DNA of 64,000 bases from CAYYFX01 sp046330135 (GTDB lineage: Bacteria; ARS69), in contig JAXLTI010000009.1 of NCBI GenBank assembly GCA_046330135.1, forward strand, positions 62,001 through 126,000, read 5' to 3'. Made by a program: the position numbers and the translations under genes. Of this stretch, positions 45,340-54,187 are shown one piece after another. The first letter of the stretch is position 1. Each line of letters begins with the position of its first letter. The notes under the pieces are model-generated. The model searched no databases and had not been told where the DNA came from. It saw only the letters and a list, made by a program, of their open reading frames with translations.

Positions 45340-45962
45340 GACTGCTCCAGCGTGACGCCCTCGATGACGTTCGCGACGTCTTCGCAGCGGTCCGTGGCGG
45401 CCTCGAGAATCTCGTAGATCTCCTTCCACTGGATGACGCGGATCGGGTTCGTCTCCTTGCGGAAGAGCGCGGCGAGCGCGTGGCGCAGGACCGCGTCGGC
45501 CTCGTTCTCGAGCCGGTTCACGTCGATGCAGCGCTGCCGGATCACCTCGGGGTGCCGGAGATCGCGCAGCCCGCGCACCGCCTGCTCCACCGACTCCGTG
45601 GCCCGGAGGAGCACGTCGGCGAGGTCCCGGAGCCCCTGCCAGGTGGTCTCCAGCTCGTACAGCGTGATGCGGTCCGAGGCGGCGTCCACGAGGTCGATCA
45701 CGTCGTCCATGCAGGAGATGAGGCGGTGGATGTCGTTGCGGTCCATCGGCGTGATGAAGGTCTTGTGCAAGGCCTCGACGCACTGATGCGTGACCACGTC
45801 CGCCTCGTGCTCGAGCTCCTGGATGCGCTTGGCCTTCGGGACGATGTTGGCGGCGGTGGCGGCGAGCGACTGGAACTCCCGGGTGCCGGCCACGACGAGC
45901 GCGGCGTGCTGGTCGAAGAAGTCGAAGAAACTGGTCTCGCGTGGCAGAAGGCGTGCGAACAT
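45336..45962 (-). CDS. DUF47 (PhoU-like) regulatory protein
   Basis: A 208-residue all-helical protein of the PhoU-related DUF47 family, the usual partner of PiT transporters. It has FFDFFDQHAALVVAGTREF, ELEHEADVVTHQCVEALH, the metal-contacting DRNDIHRLISCMDDVIDLVD, and NPIRVIQWKEIYEILE. It probably modulates phosphate uptake. ATG 45962 follows a GGGGGGACCGAG purine tract. Confidence 0.92.
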   Translation of the reverse strand: MFARLLPRETSFFDFFDQHAALVVAGTREFQSLAATAANIVPKAKRIQELEHEADVVTHQCVEALHKTFITPMDRNDIHRLISCMDDVIDLVDAASDRITLYELETTWQGLRDLADVLLRATESVEQAVRGLRDLRHPEVIRQRCIDVNRLENEADAVLRHALAALFRKETNPIRVIQWKEIYEILEAATDRCEDVANVIEGVTLEQS

Positions 45963-46155
45963 CTCGGTCCCCCCCGGGCGTCTGCAGGCCGAACAGAAGG
46001 CGAGGCAGCGTACCGCGGCGCGAGCGAACCGTGAAGATCGGATGAAAGCGGCGGGGCGGGGGCCGGGCCGTCCGCCACTGCGCGGAGCGGACGGAGGGGC
46101 CGCTGGCGCTGCCGCCTCGCCGCCGTTACCATGGGAGCCTACTCGGGAGGACTGC

Positions 46156-47226
46156 GTGGCCTTCGAAGTCGGGCGCGTGCGGATCGACCCCCCGTGCGTC
46201 CTCGCGCCCATGGAGAGCATCACGGACCGCGATTTCCGCCGGCTCATCCGGGGCCTCGGCGGGTGCGGGCTCACCGTGACCGAATTCGTGAGCTCCGAGG
46301 CCATGACCCGGAGCGTCGCGAAGGCGTGGCGCATGGCGGAGGTGGACCCGGACGAGCACCCCGTCTCGATCCAGATCTACGGCCGCGACCCCGTGCGGAT
46401 GGCGGATGCGGCGCGCTACTGCGTCGATCTGGGCGCGGACATCGTCGACGTGAACTGCGGTTGCCCGTCCAAGTCCGTGACGTCGGGCTGCGCGGGGTCC
46501 GCCCTCATGCGCGAGCCGGACCGCGCCGCGGAGATCTTCGCCGCGGTCGGGCGCGCGGTCGCGCCGCACGGCGTGCCGTTCACCGTGAAGATGCGCACGG
46601 GCTGGGACGCGGACACGCGGAACGCGCCGGACGTGGCGCGCCGCGCGGTGGACGCCGGCGCCGCGATGATCGCGGTGCACGGCCGCACGCGCTGCGACAT
46701 GTTCAAGAACAAGGCGGACTGGTCCTTCGTCCGCGCCGTGAAGGACGGCGTGCGCGTGCCGGTGCTCGTGAACGGCGACATCCTCACGGTGGAGGACGCG
46801 CGCTCCGCCCTCGACGCGTCGGGCGCGGACGGCGTCATGGTGGGGCGCGGCGTGCTCCGGAATCCGTGGCTGCTCTCGCAGATCGCGCAGTCGCTGAGGG
46901 GCGAGACCCCGGCGGAGCCCACGCTGGACGATCGCCACGACGTGCTGCGCCGGCACTTCGCGCAGCTCGCGGACCTCGGCGAGACCTTCGTGGGCGACGA
47001 GGAGCGTCGCGACCGGGTGGCGCTCGGGCGGATCAAGAAGATCGCGGGCTACTTCACGCGCGGGCTGCCGTGGGGCGGGCGGCTGCGCCAGCGGCTCTTC
47101 CACGCCGTGACGGTGGCGGACGCGCGCGTCGTCGTCGAGGAGTACTTCGATCTCCTCGGACAGCACCGCGTGCGCGACGCGTTCCTCCGCGTGCACGACG
47201 AGGCGGATCAGGTCGAAGCGGCCTGA
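46156..47226 (+). CDS. dus: tRNA-dihydrouridine synthase (Dus)
   Basis: A 356-residue FMN enzyme that reduces uridines in the tRNA D-loop. It has VLAPMESITDRDFRRLI, VNCGCPSKSVTSGCAGSALM with the catalytic Cys, VKMRTGWD, VHGRTRCDMFKNKADW and VMVGRGVLRNPWL. It belongs to the DusB-like group, but I do not assign a subtype. GTG 46156 follows CGGGAGGACTGC. It is divergent from DUF47 and converges on the hydrolase gene with a 3-bp gap. Confidence 0.92.
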   Translation: MAFEVGRVRIDPPCVLAPMESITDRDFRRLIRGLGGCGLTVTEFVSSEAMTRSVAKAWRMAEVDPDEHPVSIQIYGRDPVRMADAARYCVDLGADIVDVNCGCPSKSVTSGCAGSALMREPDRAAEIFAAVGRAVAPHGVPFTVKMRTGWDADTRNAPDVARRAVDAGAAMIAVHGRTRCDMFKNKADWSFVRAVKDGVRVPVLVNGDILTVEDARSALDASGADGVMVGRGVLRNPWLLSQIAQSLRGETPAEPTLDDRHDVLRRHFAQLADLGETFVGDEERRDRVALGRIKKIAGYFTRGLPWGGRLRQRLFHAVTVADARVVVEEYFDLLGQHRVRDAFLRVHDEADQVEAA

Positions 47227-47229
47227 CAG

Positions 47230-48192
47230 TCACTTCCTCGGCAACGCCGCCAGCACTTCCTGCAGCTTCGCGTTGAACTCGGCGGGACGCTCGAGCATCG
47301 GGTAGTGCCCCACGTTCTTCAGCTCGACCGCGTCGAAATCCGCGTATTTCCGGTTCTTCTCCACGGCGGTCCGGATTCCGTTCAGGTCGGTCGGCTCCAC
47401 GTTGAGGCAGCGCACCGGCACCCCGGCGCCGGAGAGCGCCGCCTTCAGGTCGAAGTCCTCGTAGCTGCGCATGATCGCGGTGGCTGCGGCGTGGTTCGTG
47501 GCGTCGGACGTCGAGATCACCCATTCCACGAGGGCCGGGTCCGTGAGGTCCGGGAACATGGCCCGGACGGCCATCGCCATCGTCCCCGTGAAGTCCGTGT
47601 CGAAGCGATTCACCATGGCCTCGACGGACTCCTTCGGGTAGATGAAGTCCACGTCCTGCAGCGTGTCGATGGCGATGACCGCGACCACTCTCCCCGGGAG
47701 GAGATGCGCGGCCTCGAGCGCGATCGGGCCCCCGAGCGAGTGGCCCACGAGCACCACGTCCGAGAGGTCGAGCTTCTCCACGACCGTCTGCACGTCGGCG
47801 CCGAGACCGGCGATGGACCACGTCGAGCGATTCGCGCCCGAGGCGCCGTGCCCGGGAAGGTCGAGCGTGACCACTTCGTGGTCCTTCGCGAACACGTCGA
47901 CCTGGTTCTTCCAGTACGAGCGGTTGCAGCACCATCCGTGGATGAAGACGAGCACGGGGCGGCCTTGGCCGCGCACGTCGTAGGCGATGGTGACGCCGTC
48001 CGGAGTGGCGAGGGTCTGCGCGGCCGGCGCCGGCGGAGGGGGCGCTTCCTTGCGCTTTCCGCAGCCGGCGCCCGCGACGACGATCAGCGCGAGGATCGGG
48101 ACGAGCAGGGCGACGCGAGGCCCGGCGAGGCTGCGCCGGAAAGCGCGCCGGAAGCCGCGACGGCCGCGGGCGGACGGGAAGAGAGACTCCAT
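47230..48192 (-). CDS. Lipoprotein alpha/beta hydrolase
   Basis: A 320-residue protein. A hydrophobic segment (LLVPILALIVVAG) ends with lipobox-like AGAGC at about residue 43, then a Pro/Ala linker, then an alpha/beta hydrolase domain with oxyanion motif FIHGWCCNRSYW, nucleophile GHSLGGP, and likely acid and His near VGHYPMLERPAEF. The substrate is unknown. The ATG at 48192 has no ribosome binding site, but TAGGGT lies 8 nt upstream. It follows the 2-aminobenzoyl-CoA cluster but is predicted extracytoplasmic, so a catabolic role is doubtful. Confidence 0.82.
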   Translation of the reverse strand: MESLFPSARGRRGFRRAFRRSLAGPRVALLVPILALIVVAGAGCGKRKEAPPPPAPAAQTLATPDGVTIAYDVRGQGRPVLVFIHGWCCNRSYWKNQVDVFAKDHEVVTLDLPGHGASGANRSTWSIAGLGADVQTVVEKLDLSDVVLVGHSLGGPIALEAAHLLPGRVVAVIAIDTLQDVDFIYPKESVEAMVNRFDTDFTGTMAMAVRAMFPDLTDPALVEWVISTSDATNHAAATAIMRSYEDFDLKAALSGAGVPVRCLNVEPTDLNGIRTAVEKNRKYADFDAVELKNVGHYPMLERPAEFNAKLQEVLAALPRK

Positions 48193-48206
48193 CGCGGAGC
48201 ACCCTA

Positions 48207-48623
48207 TCATCGACGTCGTACGAAGAGGAGGCCGGACCACGTCTCGTCGATCGCGCAGACCTTGATGTCCACCACGCCCTGCGCGAGCCCCGCGTCCCTC
48301 ACCGCGCCTTCCGAGACGTCCGTCACCACTCCCGAGGCTTTCTTCGGCCACGCGATCCAGAGCTTCGCCCCGCCCGCGGCCTTCACCACGCTCGCGACGC
48401 GCCGCTCCAGAGCGCGGGCTTCGCTCACGAACCAGATCGTGACGTTCCTCCGGCCGCGACCGCCGCGCCGGGTGATCGCGCCCTCGGGCAGGGCTCCGAG
48501 CGTCTTCTCGAAGGTCTTCGGCGCATCGACGAGCGCCACCACATCCGCGTCCCGGATCATGAGCTTCTTGGGCAGCGGGGTCCCGGAGTAGCCGACCGTC
48601 GCGGCCGCGCGCGGCTTCTTCAT
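48207..48623 (-). CDS. DUF3052-like protein
   Basis: A 138-residue soluble protein with the family start TVGYSGTPLPKKLMIRD, the middle LGALPEGAITRR, and the conserved end WIAWPKKASGVVTDVSEGAVRDAGL followed by DIKVCAIDETWSGLLFV. The family is common in bacteria and uncharacterised. AGGAGAGCGC precedes the ATG at 48623. It lies 8 bp after the monooxygenase gene and may belong to the same transcript. Confidence 0.8.
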   Translation of the reverse strand: MKKPRAAATVGYSGTPLPKKLMIRDADVVALVDAPKTFEKTLGALPEGAITRRGGRGRRNVTIWFVSEARALERRVASVVKAAGGAKLWIAWPKKASGVVTDVSEGAVRDAGLAQGVVDIKVCAIDETWSGLLFVRRR

Positions 48624-48631
48624 GCGCTCTC

Positions 48632-50890
48632 CTAGCCCAGGCGCGGCACGTACCGCGTGAGGGTCGAATAGGGGTCGGGCCAGCGCAGCGCCCAGCCCTG
48701 GGCCGCCGCCGCGTGACGCGTCCAGTACGGATCGTAGAGGTTCGCGCGGGCGAGCGCGCAGAGGTCGGCGCGCCCGGCCGCGACGATCGTGTTCACGTCC
48801 ATCCACGAGGAGATGTTGCCCACCGCCATCGTGGCGATGTCCGCCTCGTGGCGGATGCGATCCGCGAACGGAGTCTGGTACTGCCGGCCGTATGCCGGCG
48901 CAGCGAACGGCACCGTGCCGCCCGCCGACACGTCGACGAGATCCACCCCGTGCGCCTTCAGCATCCGCGCCACCTCCACCGCGTCTTCCGGTTCCACGCC
49001 GCCGGGCGCCCAGTCCGTGGCGGAGATGCGCACGGAGATCGGCCGCTCGGCGGGCCAGACCGCGCGGATCGCGTCGAGCACTTCGAGCGGGTAGCGCAGA
49101 CGATTCGCGAGGCTCCCGCCGTACTCGTCGGTGCGGCGGTTCGTGAGCGGCGAGATGAACGAGCCGAAGAGATACCCGTGGGCGAAGTGCAGCTCCACGA
49201 GGTCGAAGCCGGCTTCGATCGCGCGCTCGGTGGCGCGCACGAAGTCCGCCTTCACGCGCGCCAGGTCCTCGCGCGTCATGGCCCGCGGGATCTGGTGATC
49301 CTCGTCCCACGCCACGTCCGACGGCGCGACGAGCGGCCACGCGCCGTCGTCCAGGGGATCCTCGCCCTCCCACGGCACCTTCGTGGCGCCCTTGCGTCCC
49401 GCGTGCGCCAGCTGGATGCCGATCTTCGCCGTGCACGCGCCGTGCACGAAGTCCACGATGCGCCGCCACGCGCCCACGTGCTCGTCGCGGTACATCCCGC
49501 AGCAGCCGGGCGAGATGCGCGCGTCGGCGGAGACGTCGGTCATCTCGGTCATGACGAGCCCCGCTCCGCCGACGGCACGGCTCCCGAGATGCACGAGGTG
49601 CCAATCGTTCGGCCGCCCGTCCGTGGCCGAGTACTGGCACATCGCGGAGACGACCACGCGGTTCCCCAGCACGAGATCGCGCAGGCGGAAGGGAGTGAAC
49701 ATCGGCGGCGGCACTCGAGCGTCCGCCGCGCTCTCGAGGCGCACGCCGCTCTGTCGCTCCGCCTCGCCCGCCACGCGTTCGTCCACGCTCCGCACGAACG
49801 CCGGATCGCGCGCCGCAAGCTCCTGATGCGTGATGCGCAGGCTCCTCGTGAGCAGGGAGAAGGCGAAGCGGAGCGGCGGATCGTCCACGTAGCGCTCGGT
49901 GGACTCGAACCACTGCAGGCTCTGCTGCGCCGCGCGTTGCAGGCTCTCCACCGCCGGGCGTCGCTCCGCCTCGTACGCCGCGAGCGCTTCGTCCACGCAC
50001 GGCCGTCGGGCCAGCGCCGCCTGGAGCGCGATGGCGTCCTCGAGGGCGAGCTTCGTGCCCGAGCCCACCGAGAAGTGCGCGGTGTGCGCGGCGTCCCCCA
50101 CCAGCACCACGTTCCCCGCGCGCCACCGCTCGCAGCGCACGGTCGGGAAGCTCCGCCAGAGCGACCGGTTCGCGATGAGAGGGTGCCCGGCCAGCTCCTC
50201 GGCGAACAGCTCCTCGCAGAAGCGGACGGTGGCGGCCTCGTCCAGCGGATCGAGCCCGGAGGCGTCGAAGGTGTCGCGCGTGGCCTCCACGATGAACGTG
50301 GAGCGGCCCCTCTCGTACTGGTAGGCGTGCACGCGCCAGAGCCCGTGCGCGTCGCGCTTGAATACGAAGGTGAACGCCGGGAACGGGCGCGTGGTGCCGA
50401 GCCAGACGAACTTGTTGGGCCGCTCGTCGATCGTCGGGCGAAACGTCTCCGCCCGAAGCCTCCGCACGACGCTGTTCACGCCGTCCGCGCCGAGCACGAG
50501 ATCCGCGCCGGAGAACGCGTCCAGGTCCGCCACCTCCGTCCCCGTGTCGATCCGGACACCCAGCTCGCGCGCCCGCGCTTCGAGGATCTCGAGGAGCCGC
50601 GCGCGGGAGACGCCGGCGAAGCCGTGCCCCGTGGACCGCAGCACTTCGTCCTTCCAGCGGATCTCGATGTCGTCCCAGTGATGGAAGCTCCGTTCGATCG
50701 CGTCGTGGGTGGGCGGGTCCGCGGCCGCGAGGTTCGAGAGGGTGGCGTCGGAGAAGACGACGCCGAAGCCGAACGTGTCGCTCGGCCGGTTGCGCTCGAG
50801 GACGACGACGTCGTGCGCCGGATCCGCGCGCTTCATGAGGACGGCGAAGTAGAGGCCGGCCGGTCCCCCGCCGACCGAGACGATCTTCAC
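48632..50890 (-). CDS. Bifunctional flavin monooxygenase/Old-Yellow-Enzyme, 2-aminobenzoyl-CoA monooxygenase/reductase-like
   Basis: A 752-residue two-domain protein. Residues 1-380: FAD monooxygenase with SVGGGPAGLYFAVLMKR, VLGADGVNSVVR and VLVGDAAHTAHFSVGSG. Residues about 395-752: OYE-like reductase with PFRLRDLVLGNRVVVSAMCQY, QLAHAGRK, the motif ELHFAHGYLFGSFISP and GRADLCALARANL. This fusion matches 2-aminobenzoyl-CoA monooxygenase/reductase of Azoarcus evansii and salicylyl-CoA 5-hydroxylase; the neighbours favour the former. It would oxygenate and then reduce the CoA-activated aromatic ring. GTG 50890 overlaps the acyl-CoA dehydrogenase stop (GTGA). Confidence 0.85.
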   Translation of the reverse strand: MKIVSVGGGPAGLYFAVLMKRADPAHDVVVLERNRPSDTFGFGVVFSDATLSNLAAADPPTHDAIERSFHHWDDIEIRWKDEVLRSTGHGFAGVSRARLLEILEARARELGVRIDTGTEVADLDAFSGADLVLGADGVNSVVRRLRAETFRPTIDERPNKFVWLGTTRPFPAFTFVFKRDAHGLWRVHAYQYERGRSTFIVEATRDTFDASGLDPLDEAATVRFCEELFAEELAGHPLIANRSLWRSFPTVRCERWRAGNVVLVGDAAHTAHFSVGSGTKLALEDAIALQAALARRPCVDEALAAYEAERRPAVESLQRAAQQSLQWFESTERYVDDPPLRFAFSLLTRSLRITHQELAARDPAFVRSVDERVAGEAERQSGVRLESAADARVPPPMFTPFRLRDLVLGNRVVVSAMCQYSATDGRPNDWHLVHLGSRAVGGAGLVMTEMTDVSADARISPGCCGMYRDEHVGAWRRIVDFVHGACTAKIGIQLAHAGRKGATKVPWEGEDPLDDGAWPLVAPSDVAWDEDHQIPRAMTREDLARVKADFVRATERAIEAGFDLVELHFAHGYLFGSFISPLTNRRTDEYGGSLANRLRYPLEVLDAIRAVWPAERPISVRISATDWAPGGVEPEDAVEVARMLKAHGVDLVDVSAGGTVPFAAPAYGRQYQTPFADRIRHEADIATMAVGNISSWMDVNTIVAAGRADLCALARANLYDPYWTRHAAAAQGWALRWPDPYSTLTRYVPRLG

Positions 50891-52053
50891 GAGGTCTCCC
50901 GAGCGAAGCCGGCGCCGCGCCCGGCCACGATCCGATCGGCCACGAGGAGCAGCTGGATCTCGGTGGTGCCCTCGTAGATGCGCAGCGAGCGCACCGCGCG
51001 GTAGAGGCGATCCACGACGCTCTCGGCGAGCACGCCGCGCCCGCCGAGGATCTGCACCGCGTCGTCCACGATGCGCTGCGCCGCCTCGGTGGCGAAGGCC
51101 TTCGCCATCGCGGCCTCCAGGGTCACGCGCTCGGCGCCCGCGTCCTTCTCCCACGCGGCGCGATACGTGAGCAGCCGCGACGCCGCGAGATCGATGGCCA
51201 TGCGCGCGAGCTTGGCCTTCACGAGCTGATGCTCCGCGAGCGGCGCGCCGAACTGACGTCGCGTGGCGGCGTGGGCGAGCGCCTCCTCGAGCGCGCGCGC
51301 GCCCATCCCGCACGCCGCCGCCGCCACGGTCGCGCGCAGGCGATCCAGCGTGGCGAGGCCGAGCTTCATCCCTTCGCCTTCTTCGCCCAGGAGGTGATCC
51401 TCGCCGATGCGGCAGCCTTCGAACGCCAGCTCGCCCAAGGGATGCGGCTCGCTCAGCACCTGCGCGCGCACGAAGCGGAGCCCCGGGGCGTCCGAGGGCA
51501 CCACGAACGCGGAGACGCCCTTCGCGCCGCGCCCCGGCGACGTGGAGGCGAAGACCACGTAGAAGTCCGCAATCCCGGCGTTCGAGATGAGCGTCTTCGT
51601 GCCGTCCAGGATCCAGGCGGAGCCGGCGCGTCGCGCGGACGTCGTCATCGAGGCGACGTCCGAGCCGGCTTGCGGCTCGGTCATCGCGAAGCCGGCCATC
51701 GCCTCGCCGGCGAGCGCGTTCTTCGCGAAGCGCGCGGCGACGGGGCCGCCCGCGAGGAGCAGGGGGACGGTGCCGAGCGCCTGCAGGGCGAACACGGCGT
51801 CGGCCAGCGGCGAGGCCGCCCCCAGCTCCTCGCGGATCAGACAGAGCCGGCGGAGATCCTGCGCCTCGATCGCGGCGTAGAGCGGTCCTCGCGCGAGCAC
51901 GCGCACGAGCTCCTTCGCCTCGCGCCGGGCGGCCGCGTCGTCCGGGGCGTGCGCGCGGGTCGCGACCTCCTTCGCGACGAAGCGCGCGACCTCCTGCGCG
52001 CTCTCCAGGTGGCGCGGCTCGAGGAACGCGCGGATCGTGGCGACGTCGGTCAC
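50887..52053 (-). CDS. Acyl-CoA dehydrogenase
   Basis: A 388-residue FAD enzyme. It has FAMTEPQAGSDVASM, GTKTLISNAGIADFYVVFA, RRQFGAPLAEHQLVKAKL, AVQILGGRGVL and the end of the catalytic loop IYEGTTEIQLLL. In the 2-aminobenzoyl-CoA route it could oxidise a non-aromatic intermediate. The start is GTG at 52053, four bases after the crotonase stop. It is a typical single-domain enzyme, not a fusion. Confidence 0.9.
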   Translation of the reverse strand: MTDVATIRAFLEPRHLESAQEVARFVAKEVATRAHAPDDAAARREAKELVRVLARGPLYAAIEAQDLRRLCLIREELGAASPLADAVFALQALGTVPLLLAGGPVAARFAKNALAGEAMAGFAMTEPQAGSDVASMTTSARRAGSAWILDGTKTLISNAGIADFYVVFASTSPGRGAKGVSAFVVPSDAPGLRFVRAQVLSEPHPLGELAFEGCRIGEDHLLGEEGEGMKLGLATLDRLRATVAAAACGMGARALEEALAHAATRRQFGAPLAEHQLVKAKLARMAIDLAASRLLTYRAAWEKDAGAERVTLEAAMAKAFATEAAQRIVDDAVQILGGRGVLAESVVDRLYRAVRSLRIYEGTTEIQLLLVADRIVAGRGAGFARETS

Positions 52054-52057
52054 GGCG

Positions 52058-52858
52058 CTACCGGAACCGGGGCTCGCGCTTGGCCTGGAACGCCTCGTGG
52101 GCCTCGCGGAAGTTCGGGCTCTGCATGCACGCCGCCTGGACGCGCCCCTCGTGCTCGAAGGCGGCGAGCATGGTCATGCCGGCCTCGCGCTGCAGCGCGT
52201 CCTTGGTCACGGCCAGCGCGTGCGAGGGTCCCTTCGCGAGCCGCGCCGCGAGCGCCGTGGCTTCGCCGAGGACGCGCTCCACGGGAAGGACCCGGTGGTA
52301 GAGCCCCATCCGCTCCGCGCGCGCCGCGTCCACGAACTCCCCGGTCATGAGCAGCTCGGCGGCCCAGCCGAGCCCCACGATTCGCGGCAGAAGCCAGCTG
52401 GCGCCCATGTCCGCGCCCGAGAGCCCGACCTTCGTGAACAGGAACGCGATCCGCGCGGACTCCGCGGCGACGCGGAAGTCGCACGCGGCGGCGATGACCG
52501 CGCCGGCGCCCGCGGTGGTCCCGTTGAGCGCGGCCACCACCGGGCGCCGGCAGAGGCGGATCGCGAGGATCAGCTCGCACGTGAGGCGCGTGAACGCGTG
52601 GAGCTGCTCGTAGTCCCGGTCGAGGAGCTTGCCGATGATCTCGTCGACGTCGCCGCCCGAGCAGAACGCGCGGCCCGCGCCGGTGAGGACGATCGCGCGC
52701 ACGCCTTCTTCCTCGTCGAGGGTGCGGAAGGCGTCGCGCAGCTCGCGGTAGACCTCGAAGGTGAGCGCGTTCAGCTTCGCCGGACGGTTCAACGTGATCG
52801 TGGCCACCGACGTGGCCGCGTCGTGCGCGTAGAGGAAGCTCTTCGGCGCGAGCGGCAT
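52058..52858 (-). CDS. Crotonase-family protein, possible ring-opening hydrolase
   Basis: A 266-residue enoyl-CoA hydratase/isomerase-fold protein. It has SVATITLNRPAKLNAL, the oxyanion-hole region TGAGRAFCSGGDVDEI and the segment GLSGADMGASWLLPRIVG. The two glutamates of a true hydratase are absent: the first site reads NGTTAGAGAVIAAACD, and the second lies near FLFTKVGLSGAD, where a nearby Asp may serve. Non-hydratase crotonases, such as BadI-type ring hydrolases, use Asp. It is preceded by rid and followed by the acyl-CoA dehydrogenase. Confidence 0.85.
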   Translation of the reverse strand: MPLAPKSFLYAHDAATSVATITLNRPAKLNALTFEVYRELRDAFRTLDEEEGVRAIVLTGAGRAFCSGGDVDEIIGKLLDRDYEQLHAFTRLTCELILAIRLCRRPVVAALNGTTAGAGAVIAAACDFRVAAESARIAFLFTKVGLSGADMGASWLLPRIVGLGWAAELLMTGEFVDAARAERMGLYHRVLPVERVLGEATALAARLAKGPSHALAVTKDALQREAGMTMLAAFEHEGRVQAACMQSPNFREAHEAFQAKREPRFR

Positions 52859-52860
52859 CG

Positions 52861-53271
52861 TCACCCCTTCTCCGCGATCACGGCGGTCGCCTCGATCTCG
52901 AGGACCGCGTGCTCGTCGAGGAGCGCCGCCACCTGCACGAGCGCCATCGCCGGGTAGTGATCGCCCATGATCTCCCGGTAGGCGGCGCCGAGCGCACGGC
53001 GAGAGCGGCGGTATTCGCGGATGTCCGCCACGAAGATCGTCAGCCGCCCGATGTTCTTCGCGGTCCCGCCCGCCTCCTGCACGACGCGGACGATCTTCTC
53101 GAGCGCGTGCGAGAACTGCGCGACGAACCCGCCGGCGACCACCTCGCCGTCCGGAGCCGTGGGGGCCTGCCCCGCCACGAAGAGGAGACGGCCGCCGGGA
53201 GGCGCGAGCAGACCGTGGCTGAAGCCGCGGGGCGGGTCGAGCCCCTCGGGATTCACGACGCGCCACTTCAC
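52861..53271 (-). CDS. Rid-family (YjgF/UK114) protein
   Basis: A 136-residue protein. It has SHGLLAPPGGRLLFVAGQAP, VAQFSHALEKIVRVVQEAGG, and YPAMALVQVAALL followed by HAVLEIEATAV. Canonical RidA has Arg in P-A-R-x-x-V; here it is Met (P-A-M-A-L-V), so the usual enamine/imine deaminase activity may be lost or altered. In a pathway through an amino-enone CoA ester, a Rid protein could act on the enamine. GTG 53271 overlaps the SDR stop (GTGA), and the next start lies 3 bp after its own stop. Confidence 0.87.
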   Translation of the reverse strand: MKWRVVNPEGLDPPRGFSHGLLAPPGGRLLFVAGQAPTAPDGEVVAGGFVAQFSHALEKIVRVVQEAGGTAKNIGRLTIFVADIREYRRSRRALGAAYREIMGDHYPAMALVQVAALLDEHAVLEIEATAVIAEKG

Positions 53272-54044
53272 GCGAGGAGGGCCCCGCCGTCGATGACGAT
53301 GGTCTGGCCGTTGATGCCGCGCGCGTCGTCGGTGCAGAGCGAGATCACGGCCCACGCCACCTCTTCCGGCGTGATGAGACGCCCCTGGGGGTTCAGGGAT
53401 TTCACGAAGTCCAGCGCCTGCTTCTCCGTGTGGCCGCTCCGCGCCACGATCCGCTGGACCGACTCGAACGTCATGTCCGTGTCGGTGTAGCTCGGACAGA
53501 CCGCGTTCACGGTGACCCCGCTCGCCGCAGCCTCGGCCGCCGCGCAGCGCGTGAAGCCGAGCACCGCGTGCTTCGCGGCGGCGTAGGCCGCCACGTAGCG
53601 CGCGCCCTGCATCGCGGCCGTCGAGGCGATGTTCACGATGCGCCCCCAGCCCCGCTCCATCATCCCGGGCAGGAACGCCTTCGTGCAGAGGAACGTGCCG
53701 GTGGCGTTCACCGCGAGAACGCGGTTCCAGTCCGCCAGCTCGGTGCGCTTGATGGGCGCGGAGTGCGTGATGCCCGCGTTGTTCACGAGGATGTCCACCT
53801 TCCCGAGGTGATCCGCCGCCGCCTGCGCGAGCCCCGCCACCTGCGCCTCGTCCGAGATGTCGCACTGGATCGGCCAGACCTGCGCGTCGCGGGCGCGGAG
53901 CTCCAGGGCGACCTTCTCGGCGCGCTCGAGGCTCAGCGAGGCGACGATCACGTCGGCGCCCGAGGACGCGAGGACCCGCGCGACGGCAGCGCCGATTCCG
54001 CGCCCGGCGCCCGTGACGACGGCCTTCTTTCCGGAGAGGGACAT
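53268..54044 (-). CDS. SDR dehydrogenase, probable 3-hydroxyacyl-CoA dehydrogenase of the cluster
   Basis: A 258-residue SDR with VVTGAGRGIGAAVARVL, LVNNAGITHSAP, IVNIASTAAMQGARYVAAY and the YxxxK pair in YAAAKHAV, ending DDARGINGQTIVIDGGALL. In this operon it would oxidise a hydroxyacyl-CoA intermediate. It is the first gene of the minus-strand cluster. The ATG at 54044 has no clear Shine-Dalgarno sequence; TTGACC (54074-54079) with a poor -10 (54051-54056) suggests a start close to the ATG. Confidence 0.88.
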   Translation of the reverse strand: MSLSGKKAVVTGAGRGIGAAVARVLASSGADVIVASLSLERAEKVALELRARDAQVWPIQCDISDEAQVAGLAQAAADHLGKVDILVNNAGITHSAPIKRTELADWNRVLAVNATGTFLCTKAFLPGMMERGWGRIVNIASTAAMQGARYVAAYAAAKHAVLGFTRCAAAEAAASGVTVNAVCPSYTDTDMTFESVQRIVARSGHTEKQALDFVKSLNPQGRLITPEEVAWAVISLCTDDARGINGQTIVIDGGALLA

Positions 54045-54187
54045 GCCGCCAGTGCAGCCCAGATCGGCCGCGGGGTCAAGCGGTCGGACGAGGGGACGAA
54101 GGGGGAGCCCTCCTCTTGTGCTCCCCCCGCGCGCGTCCTAAGCTCCCGCTCCCCTACGAGACGCCTGACCCACAGGAGGAAGGTTCG

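Noticed and set aside
47230..48192. Alpha/beta hydrolase as the missing kynurenine formamidase
   Set aside because: It has a lipoprotein signal, so it is predicted to be outside the cytoplasm, and no formamidase signature is visible.
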